A stretch of 64,000 nt of DNA from LMUY01 sp965276785 (lineage in GTDB: Bacteria; Pseudomonadota; Alphaproteobacteria; Acetobacterales; Acetobacteraceae), in NCBI GenBank assembly GCA_965276785.1, contig OZ255629.1, positions 3,348,001-3,412,000 of the forward strand, in the 5' to 3' direction. Position 1 is the first letter of the stretch; each line of letters opens with the position of its first letter. This document shows positions 25,701 to 33,674 of this stretch, in pieces. The notes below the pieces were generated by a model that was given only the letters and a program-made list of their open reading frames with translations, made no database searches and was not told where the DNA came from. The translations under genes and the position numbers were made by a program.

Positions 25701-25733
25701 CGGATAACACGGTGCAGCAATACGTATGCCGGG

Positions 25734-25829
25734 TCATCGCGAGCCGCCGCTTGGCGGCGGGGCGATCCAGGGGCGAGCACCGTCTTGCGACCCCGGATGG
25801 CCACGTCGCTACCGCTCCTTGCCATGACG
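25734..25829. repeat. Palindromic repeat family C, single copy
   Basis: A 96-bp element between convergent genes. It starts GTCATCGCGAGCCGCC with a GCGATCCAGGGG motif and ends with GCTACCGCTCCTTGCCATGAC. The ends are imperfect inverted repeats of each other (GTCAT...ATGAC). This is the layout of the chromosomal palindromic elements common in alphaproteobacteria. Only one copy is seen in this window. Confidence 0.55.
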
Positions 25830-25861
25830 AACTCCGGTAGTACTGGTGCCTCCTCGCGCTC

Positions 25862-26893
25862 TCAGTGCCCCTTGCTCAGCACGACGCCCATGGTGTCGGT
25901 TCTTTGCAGCACGATGGGGTAGTCGGACTTGATCCGCCGGCCGACCTGCAGGTATGGCCAGACCGCGCCCAGGTAGCGTTTCAACTTGATGCCCGTGGCC
26001 TCGTTTTTGCGGCGGTTGATGAGCCACTCGCTGGCGGCTCCGGTCACCTCGCCGGAGGCACTGAGCCAAGGGTGCTGGGTTTGGCCCGGCAATGCGGCCG
26101 TCGCGCCGGCCAATTTGCGGTAGCGCGGCGAGAAATCGCATAGGCGGATCATCAGCCCGACGTCCTGAGCCAGCCGACGCATGCCGGTCTCTGAGAACCA
26201 CCACAAGTGCACGGGTGGGCTCTCGGTCTGCCAGCAGGTGCCGGCCCGCGCGGCGGACTTGTTCGGAGTGGTGACGAGGGCGATGCCGGTGGACTTCAGC
26301 AAGCGAGCGGCCAGGCTGAGGAAGTCGGCTGGATGCGGCACATGCTCGATGACTTCGGTCATGATCACTGCGTCGAAACTGCCCGGCTCCTCGTCGGCGA
26401 TTACGCGCAAATCCTTGTGCAGGTAGAAGTTGCCAAATGCGGAGCGCGCTTCTGCAATCGCGTTCTCCGAGATGTCAACGCCGGTGCAATGATAGCCGGC
26501 GGAGCGGATGGCGTATGTCAGGTAGCCGAGACCGCTGCCGATTTCGAGAATGCGGGCCTCATGGGGCAGCTTGGCGAGTTCGGACTGGATGAACCAGAAT
26601 GCCGGTTCTTGAGCGGAAAGCCAGCTGAGCGGGTTCGGTTGCGAGGCGATTTCATCGCGGTAGCAGCTGTAGCGATGGTAGCCGGGTAGATGGTCCGCGT
26701 GCCGGTAGATGGCTTCGTAGAGCTGGCTTGGCACTGCCATTGGATGCACGAACTGGCTGTCGCAATAGACGCATTCGAACACCTGGTAGGACCGGCCCTC
26801 CTGGTAGCCGGGAAACCCGTCTATCAACATCGAGGCGGCAGACTGGCAGAGCGGGCAGGTCACGGCTGTCGGTTGGCTGTCGTTCGGACACAT
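25862..26893 (-). CDS. Class I SAM-dependent methyltransferase with N-terminal zinc-finger-like region
   Basis: A 343-residue protein. Residues 1-60 hold two Cys pairs (TCPLCQSAA and ECVYCDSQF), a likely zinc site found in many sugar or lipid methyltransferases. Residues about 120-230 form a Rossmann methyltransferase: motif I ILEIGSGLGYLTYAI, then CTGVDISENAI, then the catalytic loop region FDAVIMTEVIEHVPHP. The start is the ATG at 26893, with a GGGGGAGG site before it; an in-frame extension to 27028 overlaps a repeat and looks noncoding. The substrate is unknown, and it could act on a glycan or a small molecule. It stands between the hyu operon and gmk. Confidence 0.82.
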   Translation of the reverse strand: MCPNDSQPTAVTCPLCQSAASMLIDGFPGYQEGRSYQVFECVYCDSQFVHPMAVPSQLYEAIYRHADHLPGYHRYSCYRDEIASQPNPLSWLSAQEPAFWFIQSELAKLPHEARILEIGSGLGYLTYAIRSAGYHCTGVDISENAIAEARSAFGNFYLHKDLRVIADEEPGSFDAVIMTEVIEHVPHPADFLSLAARLLKSTGIALVTTPNKSAARAGTCWQTESPPVHLWWFSETGMRRLAQDVGLMIRLCDFSPRYRKLAGATAALPGQTQHPWLSASGEVTGAASEWLINRRKNEATGIKLKRYLGAVWPYLQVGRRIKSDYPIVLQRTDTMGVVLSKGH

Positions 26894-26990
26894 TGGCACT
26901 GCCTCCCCCTCGCGCGCTGGTGTTCTCCGGGCGGTTTGGGGCCGCCGCAACAGTTCTTCCGCCAGCCACCACCGCGGGCCGGGCCTAGCG

Positions 26991-27096
26991 TTTAGAGCAT
27001 GATCGCATGTGATAAGCGAAGCGCCCATGCTCTAACTCTTTGTTTGAGAGGCTGATTCACGCTTCAGGTTGAGCCAACCTGAAGCGATCGGCTCTA
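26991..27096. repeat. Palindromic repeat family B, copy 2, overlapping the gmk stop codon
   Basis: About 106 bp, from TTTAGAGCATGATC to GCGATCGGCTCTA, more than 85% like copy 1 by eye. It carries a near-perfect hairpin, CGCTTCAGGTTG-AGC-CAACCTGAAGCG. The last three bases (27094-27096) form the TAG stop of gmk on the minus strand, so the element abuts or ends the gene and its hairpin would lie at the end of the gmk transcript. Confidence 0.88.
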
Positions 27097-27723
27097 GCGC
27101 GGGCGTGACAGCGCGCTCACGAAGCGCTCCAGCCCCGCTTGCCGCCGGGTCGCCAGGCGTGCCGCCTGCAACACGCAGCGCACCGATTCCACCGCTTGCG
27201 GCAGCGAGTCGTTGATCACCGTGTGATCGAATTCCGGCCAATGCGCGATTTCGCTGCGGGCGGCCTGCATGCGCCGGGCGATCTCGGCGGCATCATCTCC
27301 GGCGCGGACCTTGAGCCGCGACTCGAGGGCATCAAGCGAGGGCGGCAAGATGAAGACACTGACCACATCTCCGGGCAGAGCTTGCCGCAACAGGCTATGG
27401 CCCTGCCAGTCGATGTCGAAGACCACGTCGCGCCCGGCGGCGAGCGCCTGCTCCACGGGAGCGCGCGGGGTGCCGTAGCGGCGGCCGAACACCTCGGCCG
27501 ATTCAAGCAACTCGTCGCGCGCGACCATCGCCTGGAACGACTCGATACTATGAAAGAAGTAGTGCTCGCCATCCCGCTCGCCGGGCCGCGGACGCCGGGT
27601 GGTGGCGCTGATGGAGAGCATCAACCCGGCGTCGCCAGCCAGCAGCGAGCGCGTGATAGTGCTCTTGCCGGCACCGGATGGCGCGGACAACACCAGGCAA
27701 AGGCCGCGCCGCGCCACCATCAT
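27094..27723 (-). CDS. gmk: Guanylate kinase
   Basis: A 209-residue guanylate kinase (GMP + ATP to GDP + ADP). The P-loop SAPSGAGKST is at residues 13-22. GMP-binding features RPGERDGEHYFF, SAEVFGRRYGTP and VVFDIDWQG follow, with VSVFILPPSLDALESRL as the lid-adjacent part. Two ATG codons occur in tandem at 27723 and 27720; either is possible, with an AAGG-like site upstream. It lies 55 bases downstream of mltG on the same strand. The C-terminus ends at the edge of a repeat, so the last few residues could differ from the ancestral protein. Confidence 0.95.
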   Translation of the reverse strand: MMVARRGLCLVLSAPSGAGKSTITRSLLAGDAGLMLSISATTRRPRPGERDGEHYFFHSIESFQAMVARDELLESAEVFGRRYGTPRAPVEQALAAGRDVVFDIDWQGHSLLRQALPGDVVSVFILPPSLDALESRLKVRAGDDAAEIARRMQAARSEIAHWPEFDHTVINDSLPQAVESVRCVLQAARLATRRQAGLERFVSALSRPR

Positions 27724-27778
27724 CCCGCGCCACCTTGCCGCGCGATGGCAGCCCCGTCACGCGCGAGGATGGACCGGC

Positions 27779-28768
27779 TCATGGCGGAGCTCTCCCCGGC
27801 TCTTGCGGGACACGGGCATGCAGCACGTCGTGCCAGCGCGCGACGTTGCGCTCGTGGTCGTCGCCGGAATGGGCAAAGGCGTGGCCGCCGCTGCCATCGG
27901 CCACGAAATACAGCGCGTCGGACGCGGCAGGCTGGGTCGCCGCCCGCAAGCTGGCCAGCCCCGGCATGCAGATCGGGCCGGGCGGCAGGCCGGGGATGCG
28001 GTAGGTGTTGTAAGGGTTGTCGCGGTCGAGTTCGGCCCGGGTGATCGGGTGATCCAGCGTGCCCAACCCGCCACTCGCGGCGTAAATCACCGTTGGGTCC
28101 GATTGCAGCCGCATGCCGAGCCGCAGGCGATTGAGGAACACTGCGGCCACCATAGGGCGCTCTTCGGGTTTGGCGGTCTCGCGCTCAATCATGCTCGCCA
28201 AGATCAGCGCCTCTTGCTTGTTGGCAAGCGGCAAGCCGGGCGCGCGTGCTGCCCAGACCTTGTCCAAGGCCCGCTCCATGGCGACCCGTGCCCGGTCGAT
28301 CAGCCGCTCGCGCGACGTTGCGAGCTCATAATCGTAGGTCTCGGGCAAGATGCTGCCTTCCTGGGGCACAGGCGCGTCGCCGGTCAGCGCGGGGGCCGCG
28401 TCCACCAGTGCGGCCACTTGGGCGGCGGTCAGGCCTTCGGGGATGGTGAGCTGGTGCTGCACCGGCCGGGCGGTGCGCAACACGCTCAGCACGTCTGCCA
28501 GGCTGGCGGCGGCCGGAAATGCCAGCTCCCCGGCATGGAGCGGGCCGCGCTCCGCGGTAGCCGTCGCGACCAGGCGGAACAGCAGCGGGTGGGCGATGGC
28601 GTCGTGCTGCTTGAGGGCGAGCGCCACCTCCGCAAACCCGCCGCGGGGAACCACGATGGCGGTGGGGGCGGCCAGTGGGCCCGGTGCGGTCCATTGCTGG
28701 CGCAGCCAGGCGCCACCGGCCGCGGTGGCCAGCAGCATGACCACGAGACCGACGATGAGGCGGCGCAT
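27779..28768 (-). CDS. mltG: Endolytic peptidoglycan transglycosylase MltG
   Basis: A 329-residue inner-membrane lytic transglycosylase (YceG family) that cuts nascent glycan strands. One N-terminal membrane segment (residues 3-22, LIVGLVVMLLATAAGGAWL) anchors it. A LysM-like stretch and the catalytic domain follow, with LILASMIERETAKPEERPMVA (catalytic Glu in the IERE motif), FLNRLRLGMRLQSDPTVIYA, and YNTYRIPGLPPGPICMPG. The gene sits between fabF and gmk; the acpP-fabF-mltG order is conserved in alphaproteobacteria. Confidence 0.95.
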   Translation of the reverse strand: MRRLIVGLVVMLLATAAGGAWLRQQWTAPGPLAAPTAIVVPRGGFAEVALALKQHDAIAHPLLFRLVATATAERGPLHAGELAFPAAASLADVLSVLRTARPVQHQLTIPEGLTAAQVAALVDAAPALTGDAPVPQEGSILPETYDYELATSRERLIDRARVAMERALDKVWAARAPGLPLANKQEALILASMIERETAKPEERPMVAAVFLNRLRLGMRLQSDPTVIYAASGGLGTLDHPITRAELDRDNPYNTYRIPGLPPGPICMPGLASLRAATQPAASDALYFVADGSGGHAFAHSGDDHERNVARWHDVLHARVPQEPGRAPP

Positions 28769-28784
28769 TCAGCCGCTTCTCCGG

Positions 28785-30047
28785 CTAGGCCGCCCGGCGG
28801 AACAGGATACTGGCGTTGGTGCCGCCGAAGCCGAAGCTGTTGGACAAGGCCACATCGATGCGCCGCCGCTGCGATTGTCGCGCCACACGGTCGATACGGC
28901 TGACCCGGCTTGGATGATCCAGGTTAAGCGTGGGGGGCGCCACGTTGTCGCGGATGGCCATGATGGAAAAGATGGCCTCGATCGCGCCCGCCGCGCCTAA
29001 CAGGTGCCCGGTGGCGGACTTGGTGGAGGACATCGCCAAGTCTCGCGACGCATCGCCGAACAGCCGTTCGGCCGCTTCCAATTCCAGGTCGTCACCCATC
29101 GGGGTGGAGGTGCCATGCGCGTTGACATACTGGATGTCGCCGGGTGCGAGGCCGCCGTTTTTGAGCGCGGCCCGCATGGCGCGCAACGCGCCCTCGTGGC
29201 CCTCCGCCGGGGCGGTGATGTGGTGGGCGTCCCCCGACATGCCGTAGCCGGCGATCTCGGCATAAATCGTGGCGCCGCGGGCCCGCGCGTGGTCCCGCTC
29301 CTCCAGCACGACCACGCCGGCGCCCTCGCCCATGACGAAGCCGTCGCGGTCCTGGTCCCACGGCCGGCTGGCCTGTTGCGGGCGGTCGTTGAAGGCGGTG
29401 GACAGCGCGCGGGAGGCGCAGAAGCCAGCGATGCCGAGCGGGTTGACGGCACTCTCCGCCCCGCCGGCCACCATCACCTCGGCGTCGCCCATCATGATCA
29501 GCCGGGCGGCATCGCCGATCGCGTGCACCCCAGTGGCGCAGGCAGTCACCACCGAGTGGTTGGGGCCTTTGAAGCCGTATTTGATCGAGACGTGGCCCGA
29601 GGCCAGGTTGATCAGCGCGGAAGGAATGAAGAATGGCGACAACCGACGCGCGCGGCCTTGGCTGACAAGAACCGACGCCTCGTAGATTGAATGCAGCCCG
29701 CCGATGCCGGAGCCGATCATCACCCCGGTGGCACATTGCGCGTCCTCATCGCGCGGCGCCCAACCCGAGTTCTCCACCGCCTCGGTGGCGGCGACCAGCG
29801 CCAGATGGATGAAGCGGTCCATCTTCTTCTGGTCCTTGAGCGGCACCCACTCGCCGATGGCCAGCCCGCCGTCGGCCCGGGTGCCGGGGGGCACCTGGCC
29901 GGCGATCTTGGCGGAGAGTTCGGCGGTGTCAAAGGATTGGATCGCGGCGATGCCGGAGTGGCCCTCGATTAGCCGGCGCCAAACATGGGAGACGCCAACG
30001 CCAAGCGGACAGGCAATGCCCATCCCCGTCACCACGACGCGCCTCAT
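28785..30047 (-). CDS. fabF: 3-oxoacyl-[acyl-carrier-protein] synthase II
   Basis: A 420-residue beta-ketoacyl-ACP synthase II for chain elongation in fatty acid synthesis. The catalytic Cys is C170 in VVTACATG, with the two His in NAHGTSTPMGD and GHLLGAAG. The N-terminal RRVVVTGMGIACPLG and C-terminal NSFGFGGTNAS are typical. It follows acpP by 149 bases and precedes mltG by 16 bases on the minus strand, the standard acpP-fabF-mltG order. Confidence 0.97.
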   Translation of the reverse strand: MRRVVVTGMGIACPLGVGVSHVWRRLIEGHSGIAAIQSFDTAELSAKIAGQVPPGTRADGGLAIGEWVPLKDQKKMDRFIHLALVAATEAVENSGWAPRDEDAQCATGVMIGSGIGGLHSIYEASVLVSQGRARRLSPFFIPSALINLASGHVSIKYGFKGPNHSVVTACATGVHAIGDAARLIMMGDAEVMVAGGAESAVNPLGIAGFCASRALSTAFNDRPQQASRPWDQDRDGFVMGEGAGVVVLEERDHARARGATIYAEIAGYGMSGDAHHITAPAEGHEGALRAMRAALKNGGLAPGDIQYVNAHGTSTPMGDDLELEAAERLFGDASRDLAMSSTKSATGHLLGAAGAIEAIFSIMAIRDNVAPPTLNLDHPSRVSRIDRVARQSQRRRIDVALSNSFGFGGTNASILFRRAA

Positions 30048-30196
30048 TCTCCGTCTCCCAGCCCCGTCGACTCCTTGCCGCTAGTGCTTCGACGCATTCA
30101 AAAGGTTCAGCATGTGTCGAAGCATTCGCTTGATTTCATGGGCCGATTCAGCCGATGCGCTGAAGCGCGCGTCGGCATCGGACCACTGAAGTGAGC
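30048..30196. other. acpP-fabF intergenic region with inverted repeat
   Basis: No gene. An inverted repeat with 9-bp arms (TGCTTCGAC and GTCGAAGCA) sits around 30085-30125, separated by about 22 bases. It may be a weak attenuator or a fragment of another chromosomal repeat. The fabF ribosome site lies at its left end. Confidence 0.45.
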
Positions 30197-30436
30197 TCAG
30201 GCAGCCTTCTGCTTCTCGATATAGTCGATCGCGTCCTTGACCGTGCCGATTTTCTCGGCGGCATCCTCCGGGATTTCCACCCCAAAGGCTTCCTCGAACG
30301 CCATGACCAATTCCACGGTATCTAAGCTGTCGGCGCCGAGGTCATCGATGAACGAAGCCTCTGGGGTCACTTTGCTTTCTTCGACACCGAGGTGTTCGAC
30401 CACGATTTTCTTAACCTTGTCGGCGATCTCGCTCAT
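30197..30436 (-). CDS. acpP: Acyl carrier protein
   Basis: A 79-residue acyl carrier protein. The phosphopantetheine Ser is S37 in GADSLDTVEL. The strongly acidic helix II is normal (ELVMAFEEAFGVEIPEDAAEKI). The ATG at 30436 gives the family length; an in-frame extension to 30481 would add an unrelated leader. It is first in the acpP-fabF-mltG-gmk line. Confidence 0.97.
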   Translation of the reverse strand: MSEIADKVKKIVVEHLGVEESKVTPEASFIDDLGADSLDTVELVMAFEEAFGVEIPEDAAEKIGTVKDAIDYIEKQKAA

Positions 30437-30627
30437 CTCTCTTCCAATCATGTCGGCCAGATGCCGGAACCAGGCTCGCATTGCCTCTCGCTGGAGGCAC
30501 GCCGGGCGCTTAGCATGGTTTGACGGCGCGCGCCAAGGCGGGCAGGAGCCTGTGTGACGCTATCGTGGCAAGCCAGACACGATCGCTTTACGAGAGCATG
30601 AACGCAGGGATAGCAGGCGGTATGCGG

Positions 30628-30700
30628 AGCGGGCGACGAGGTTCGAACTCGCGACATTCAGATTGGAAATCTGACGCTCTACCAGCTGAGCTACGCCCGC
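30628..30700 (-). tRNA. tRNA-Gly (TCC)
   Basis: A 73-nt cloverleaf on the minus strand. The acceptor stem GCGGGCG/CGCCCGC closes it, the D arm is GCTCAGCTGGTAGAGC, and the anticodon stem TCAGA/TCTGA encloses loop TTTCCAA with anticodon TCC. The T loop is TTCGAAC and the discriminator is U. The following genomic bases read CCG, so the CCA is not encoded exactly. Confidence 0.96.
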
Positions 30701-30830
30701 GGCCAGCTTTCTGGTAGCGGAGCGGCAAGCCGCGAGCAAGGGGTGCCGGCACGGGCTTCGCATTGTCCCGTCATGACGGGGTTGGTAAGGCCCTGGCGCC
30801 AAATGCGGCCGCCTTGCAGCACGTGGCGTC

Positions 30831-30859
30831 TTGACATAACTGGCCCGTCGCTCTTGATA
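30831..30859 (+). promoter_or_regulatory. Sigma70-type promoter for tRNA-Trp-secE-nusG
   Basis: TTGACA at 30831-30836 is separated by 17 bases from TTGATA at 30854-30859. The spacing and -35 are ideal, and the start of tRNA-Trp lies 26 bases after the -10 box. It should drive the tRNA and probably secE-nusG. Confidence 0.65.
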
Positions 30860-30884
30860 CCGCGCTTGCGCGCTCGGACCGTGC

Positions 30885-30961
30885 AGGGGCGTAGCTCAAT
30901 TGGCTAGAGCGCCGGTCTCCAAAACCGGAGGTTGCGGGTTCGAGACCCTCCGCCCCTGCCA
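30885..30961 (+). tRNA. tRNA-Trp (CCA)
   Basis: A 77-nt cloverleaf. The acceptor stem AGGGGCG pairs with CGCCCCT, and the anticodon stem CCGGT/ACCGG encloses loop CTCCAAA with anticodon CCA. The T loop is TTCGAGA, discriminator G, and CCA is encoded. It directly precedes secE, the usual bacterial order. Confidence 0.97.
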
Positions 30962-30995
30962 GCCCGGGCCGCCTGATATTGAGGGGAAGCGGAAG

Positions 30996-31190
30996 GTGGC
31001 GTTTGAACCGGTTCAGTTCGTGCGCGAAGTCCGCGCCGAGGTCGCCAAGGTCACTTGGCCGACCCGACGAGAGACGCTGGTGACCACTGGGCTGGTGTTC
31101 GCCATGGCGGCGGCGGCGGCGATCTTCTTCTTCATTGTCGATCAGGTTGGCGGCTTGGGCGTACGGGCGCTGTTCGGCAGCTCGTTATAG
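30996..31190 (+). CDS. secE: Protein translocase subunit SecE
   Basis: A 64-residue single-pass SecE. The amphipathic helix VQFVREVRAEVAKVTWPTRRET contains the conserved KVTWP-x-R-x-E motif. One membrane segment follows (LVTTGLVFAMAAAAAIFFFIV). It begins with GTG at 30996 after a GAGGGGAAG site. An in-frame start at 30900 falls inside tRNA-Trp and is ruled out. It is part of the SecYEG channel in the inner membrane. Confidence 0.95.
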   Translation: MAFEPVQFVREVRAEVAKVTWPTRRETLVTTGLVFAMAAAAAIFFFIVDQVGGLGVRALFGSSL

Positions 31191-31241
31191 GGTATTGATA
31201 CGCCGGCCTGCATCGGGCCAGGCGCGTGAGGTTGGCAAGTC

Positions 31242-31772
31242 GTGGCGAAGCGTTGGTACGTGGTGCATGTTTATTCGGGCTTCGAGAAGAAGATCGCCGA
31301 GCAGGTGAAGGAGCAGGCGGCCCGCAAGGGACTGGCTGAGATGGTGGATGACGTGCTGGTGCCCGCCGAAGAGGTGGTGGAGCTGAAGCGCGGGCAAAAG
31401 GTGCAGGCGGAGCGCAAGTTCTTCCCCGGCTACGTGCTGGTGAAGATGGAGATGACGGACGAAACCTGGCACCTGATCAAAGACACGCCGAAGGTGACCG
31501 GTTTTCTCGGCAGCAAGACCAAGCCGCAAGCGATTAGCGAGGCCGAGGCCGACCGCATCCTCAAGCAATCGGCCGAGGGCGTGGAGCGTCCGCGCCCGGC
31601 GGTGCTGTTCGAAGTGGGCGAGCAGGTGCGCGTGGCCGACGGCCCGTTCACCTCCTTCAACGGCACGGTGGAGGAAGTGGACGAGGAGAAGGGCCGGGTG
31701 AAGGTGAGCGTGTCGATCTTCGGCCGCTCCACGCCGGTGGATTTGGAGTATGGGCAAGTGGAGAAGGTCTAG
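31242..31772 (+). CDS. nusG: Transcription termination/antitermination protein NusG
   Basis: A 176-residue NusG, with an NGN domain (RWYVVHVYSGFEKKIAEQVKE) and a C-terminal KOW domain (FEVGEQVRVADGPFTSFNGTVEEVD). It binds RNA polymerase and couples to Rho or the ribosome. The start is GTG at 31242, 51 bases after secE. Unlike most bacteria, rplK and rplA do not follow; the next gene is a ThiF/MoeB-type adenylyltransferase. Confidence 0.96.
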   Translation: MAKRWYVVHVYSGFEKKIAEQVKEQAARKGLAEMVDDVLVPAEEVVELKRGQKVQAERKFFPGYVLVKMEMTDETWHLIKDTPKVTGFLGSKTKPQAISEAEADRILKQSAEGVERPRPAVLFEVGEQVRVADGPFTSFNGTVEEVDEEKGRVKVSVSIFGRSTPVDLEYGQVEKV

Positions 31773-31817
31773 CCGCAAACGCAGAGGCTTGCGCCCACAT
31801 ACGCAGAGGCTTGCGCC
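31773..31817 (+). repeat. Short direct repeat upstream of the moeB-like gene
   Basis: The 17-base unit ACGCAGAGGCTTGCGCC occurs twice, about 23 bases apart, filling the gap between nusG and the next ATG. Each copy contains a purine-rich CAGAGG that may be a weak ribosome site. Slippage duplication is the likely origin. Confidence 0.7.
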
Positions 31818-32603
31818 ATGGACCTCGACTTTACTGACGACCAAGTCACCCGCTACTCCCGCAACATCCTGCTCGCCGAAGTGGGCGGCATCGGGCAGGC
31901 CAAGTTGCTCGCCGCGCGGGTGCTGGTGGTGGGGGCTGGCGGGCTTGGCTGCCCGCTGGTGCTCTATCTCGCAGCCGCCGGCGTGGGCACGATCGGTATC
32001 GTGGATGACGACACTGTGGAATTGTCGAACCTGCAGCGGCAGGTCGCGCACACGACCGATCGGATCGGCACAGCCAAAGTGGACTCTCTCGCCACCAGCG
32101 TAGCCGCGCTCAACCCCGCCGTTCGCATCGAGCCGCATCCAATCCGTCTCAGCCACGCCAACGCCGCAGCGCTCATCGGCCAATACGACCTGGTCTGCGA
32201 TGGCAGCGACAACTTTGGCACGCGCTTCCTGCTCAACGATGCCTGCGTGCTGGCTGGCAAGACCCTGGTCTCCGCCGCCGTGCTGCGGTTCGACGGCCAA
32301 CTGGCCACCTTCAAGCCCGGCGGCCCCTGTTACCGCTGCCTCCACCCCTCCCCGCCGCCACCGGGCGCGGTGCCGACCTGCGGCGAGGCCGGGGTGCTCG
32401 GCGCGGTCACCGGGGTGATGGGCTCGCTACAGGCGGCTGAGGTGCTGAAGGAGATCCTGGGCGTGGGCGACAGCTTGGCGGGCCGCCTATTGATCTGGGA
32501 CGCTCTCGGCGCCCGCTTCCGCACCATAACGCTGCCACGCGACACGGCTTGCCCGGTTTGCGGCGACCATCCCAGCATTCGCGACCTCGCTGGACATGGC
32601 TGA
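31818..32603 (+). CDS. moeB: HesA/MoeB/ThiF family adenylyltransferase
   Basis: A 261-residue E1-like enzyme. The nucleotide motif VVGAGGLGCP is at residues 37-46, and the DDDTVELSNLQRQ and DGSDNFGTR segments bind ATP and the partner protein tail. Four zinc cysteines lie in PCYRCLH and CPVCGD. Family members adenylate the C-terminal Gly-Gly of MoaD, ThiS or related carriers for sulfur transfer. No rhodanese domain is attached. The downstream DsrE-like gene overlaps by eight bases, and nitrile hydratase-type genes follow, so a sulfur-carrier role for this cluster is possible. Whether it serves Moco, thiamine or another pathway is unknown. Confidence 0.9.
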   Translation: MDLDFTDDQVTRYSRNILLAEVGGIGQAKLLAARVLVVGAGGLGCPLVLYLAAAGVGTIGIVDDDTVELSNLQRQVAHTTDRIGTAKVDSLATSVAALNPAVRIEPHPIRLSHANAAALIGQYDLVCDGSDNFGTRFLLNDACVLAGKTLVSAAVLRFDGQLATFKPGGPCYRCLHPSPPPPGAVPTCGEAGVLGAVTGVMGSLQAAEVLKEILGVGDSLAGRLLIWDALGARFRTITLPRDTACPVCGDHPSIRDLAGHG

Positions 32604-32973
32604 GCGCTTCGGCGTGCTGCTGCTGTCCGGCACGCATGAGCGGGCGCATTACGCCTTCGTGCTGACGACCGGGGCGGCGGCGCTCGGGCGCACGGTGACG
32701 TTGTTCGCCAGCAATGCCGGTTGCCGGGCCTTGCTGCGGGACTGGCGTGGGTTGCAAGACGCCGAGCGGGAGGTTCTCATCGTCGGCCGCGGGGTCGCGG
32801 GCCTGCAGGCGTTGCGCGACGCCGCGCTGGAACTGGACATCGCCCTAATCGCCTGCGAAGCCGGTTTGCGCGCCGAAGCGATCGACCCGGCGGGCTTGCT
32901 GCCGGAAGTGACGGTCGCCGGCGTGGCGACCTTTCTCGCGGCGGTCGCTGGCGGCCCGATCGTCACCTGTTGA
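32596..32973 (+). CDS. DsrE-like family protein
   Basis: A 125-residue small alpha/beta protein of the DsrE/DsrF-like fold (FGVLLLSGTHERAHYAFVLTTGAAALGRTVTLFASNAGC, then IALIACEAGLRAEAID). Two or three Cys residues are present (GC in the first half, IACEAG in the second, a terminal Cys). The IACEAG Cys is at the place of the sulfur-transfer Cys in related proteins. It overlaps the moeB-like gene by eight bases, so they are co-translated. Its role is likely sulfur relay or a peroxiredoxin-like function; no partner is certain. Confidence 0.78.
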   Translation: MAERFGVLLLSGTHERAHYAFVLTTGAAALGRTVTLFASNAGCRALLRDWRGLQDAEREVLIVGRGVAGLQALRDAALELDIALIACEAGLRAEAIDPAGLLPEVTVAGVATFLAAVAGGPIVTC

Positions 32974-33011
32974 GGCTTGACCGGGTTCGGCGGCAGTTGG
33001 CAGGAAAGCGC

Positions 33012-33674
33012 ATGACTTGGCGCACCACTGTATTCATATCCTGCTGCGTCCCCATGCTTGAGGTTGCCATGCTGCCGATCGCCATGCTGCCCGCTCTGCC
33101 TCAGGCCGCCGCGGCCGCAAGCGGCCAGGCCGCCGACCATCTGCATCGCAAACCCGCCTCCCGCAAACCCCCGCTTCAGCCGGCCTCGGTGCTGCCGCCG
33201 GCCCCGGCACCGGCTGTTCCGGTCCCACCCGCCGCGCCCACCAAGGGCTCCGTCACTGGCTTGCCGCTGCCGCGCTTCGCCTCGCTCAAGACCGACGAGG
33301 TGAACTTCCGCTCCGGCCCCGGCGTGCGCTATCCGATCGACTGGGTCTATCAGCGGCGCGACCTGCCGGTGGAGATCGAGCGCGAGTTCGAGGCCTGGCG
33401 CCTGGTTGCGGATCCGGAGGGCACCAAGGGCTGGGTGCACCAGGCGACGCTGACGGGGCGGCGCAGCTTCGTCGTGATCGGCGGCGAGCAGGTGGTGCGC
33501 TCCGGCCCGCAGGATGCGGCGAATTCGGTGGCGCGGCTGAAACCTGGCGTGATCGGGCGATTGCGCAGTTGCGAAGCCGCCGCTGCCTGGTGTCAGGTGC
33601 AGGTGGCGGATTATCGTGGCTGGCTAAAACGCAGCGCGGTATGGGGCCTGTTGCCCAGGGAGGCCATTCCATGA
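33012..33674 (+). CDS. Secreted SH3-like domain protein
   Basis: A 220-residue exported protein. It has a signal-like N-terminus (MTWRTTVFISCCVPMLEVAMLPIAMLPALPQAAAAA), then a Pro/Ala-rich linker (residues 50-80). Two bacterial SH3 units follow, the first containing VNFRSGPGVRYPIDWVY and GWVHQATLTGRRSF, the second VRSGPQDAANSVARLKPG and YRGWLKRSAVWGL. This is the common alphaproteobacterial SH3 protein that probably binds the cell wall. The stop is overlapped by four bases by the next gene, placing it in the same operon as the nitrile hydratase-like set, though function may be unrelated. Confidence 0.85.
   Translation: MTWRTTVFISCCVPMLEVAMLPIAMLPALPQAAAAASGQAADHLHRKPASRKPPLQPASVLPPAPAPAVPVPPAAPTKGSVTGLPLPRFASLKTDEVNFRSGPGVRYPIDWVYQRRDLPVEIEREFEAWRLVADPEGTKGWVHQATLTGRRSFVVIGGEQVVRSGPQDAANSVARLKPGVIGRLRSCEAAAAWCQVQVADYRGWLKRSAVWGLLPREAIP

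Noticed and set aside
30900..30995. N-terminal extension of SecE from an in-frame start at 30900
   Set aside because: That start lies within tRNA-Trp; the GTG at 30996 with its ribosome site fits SecE length.
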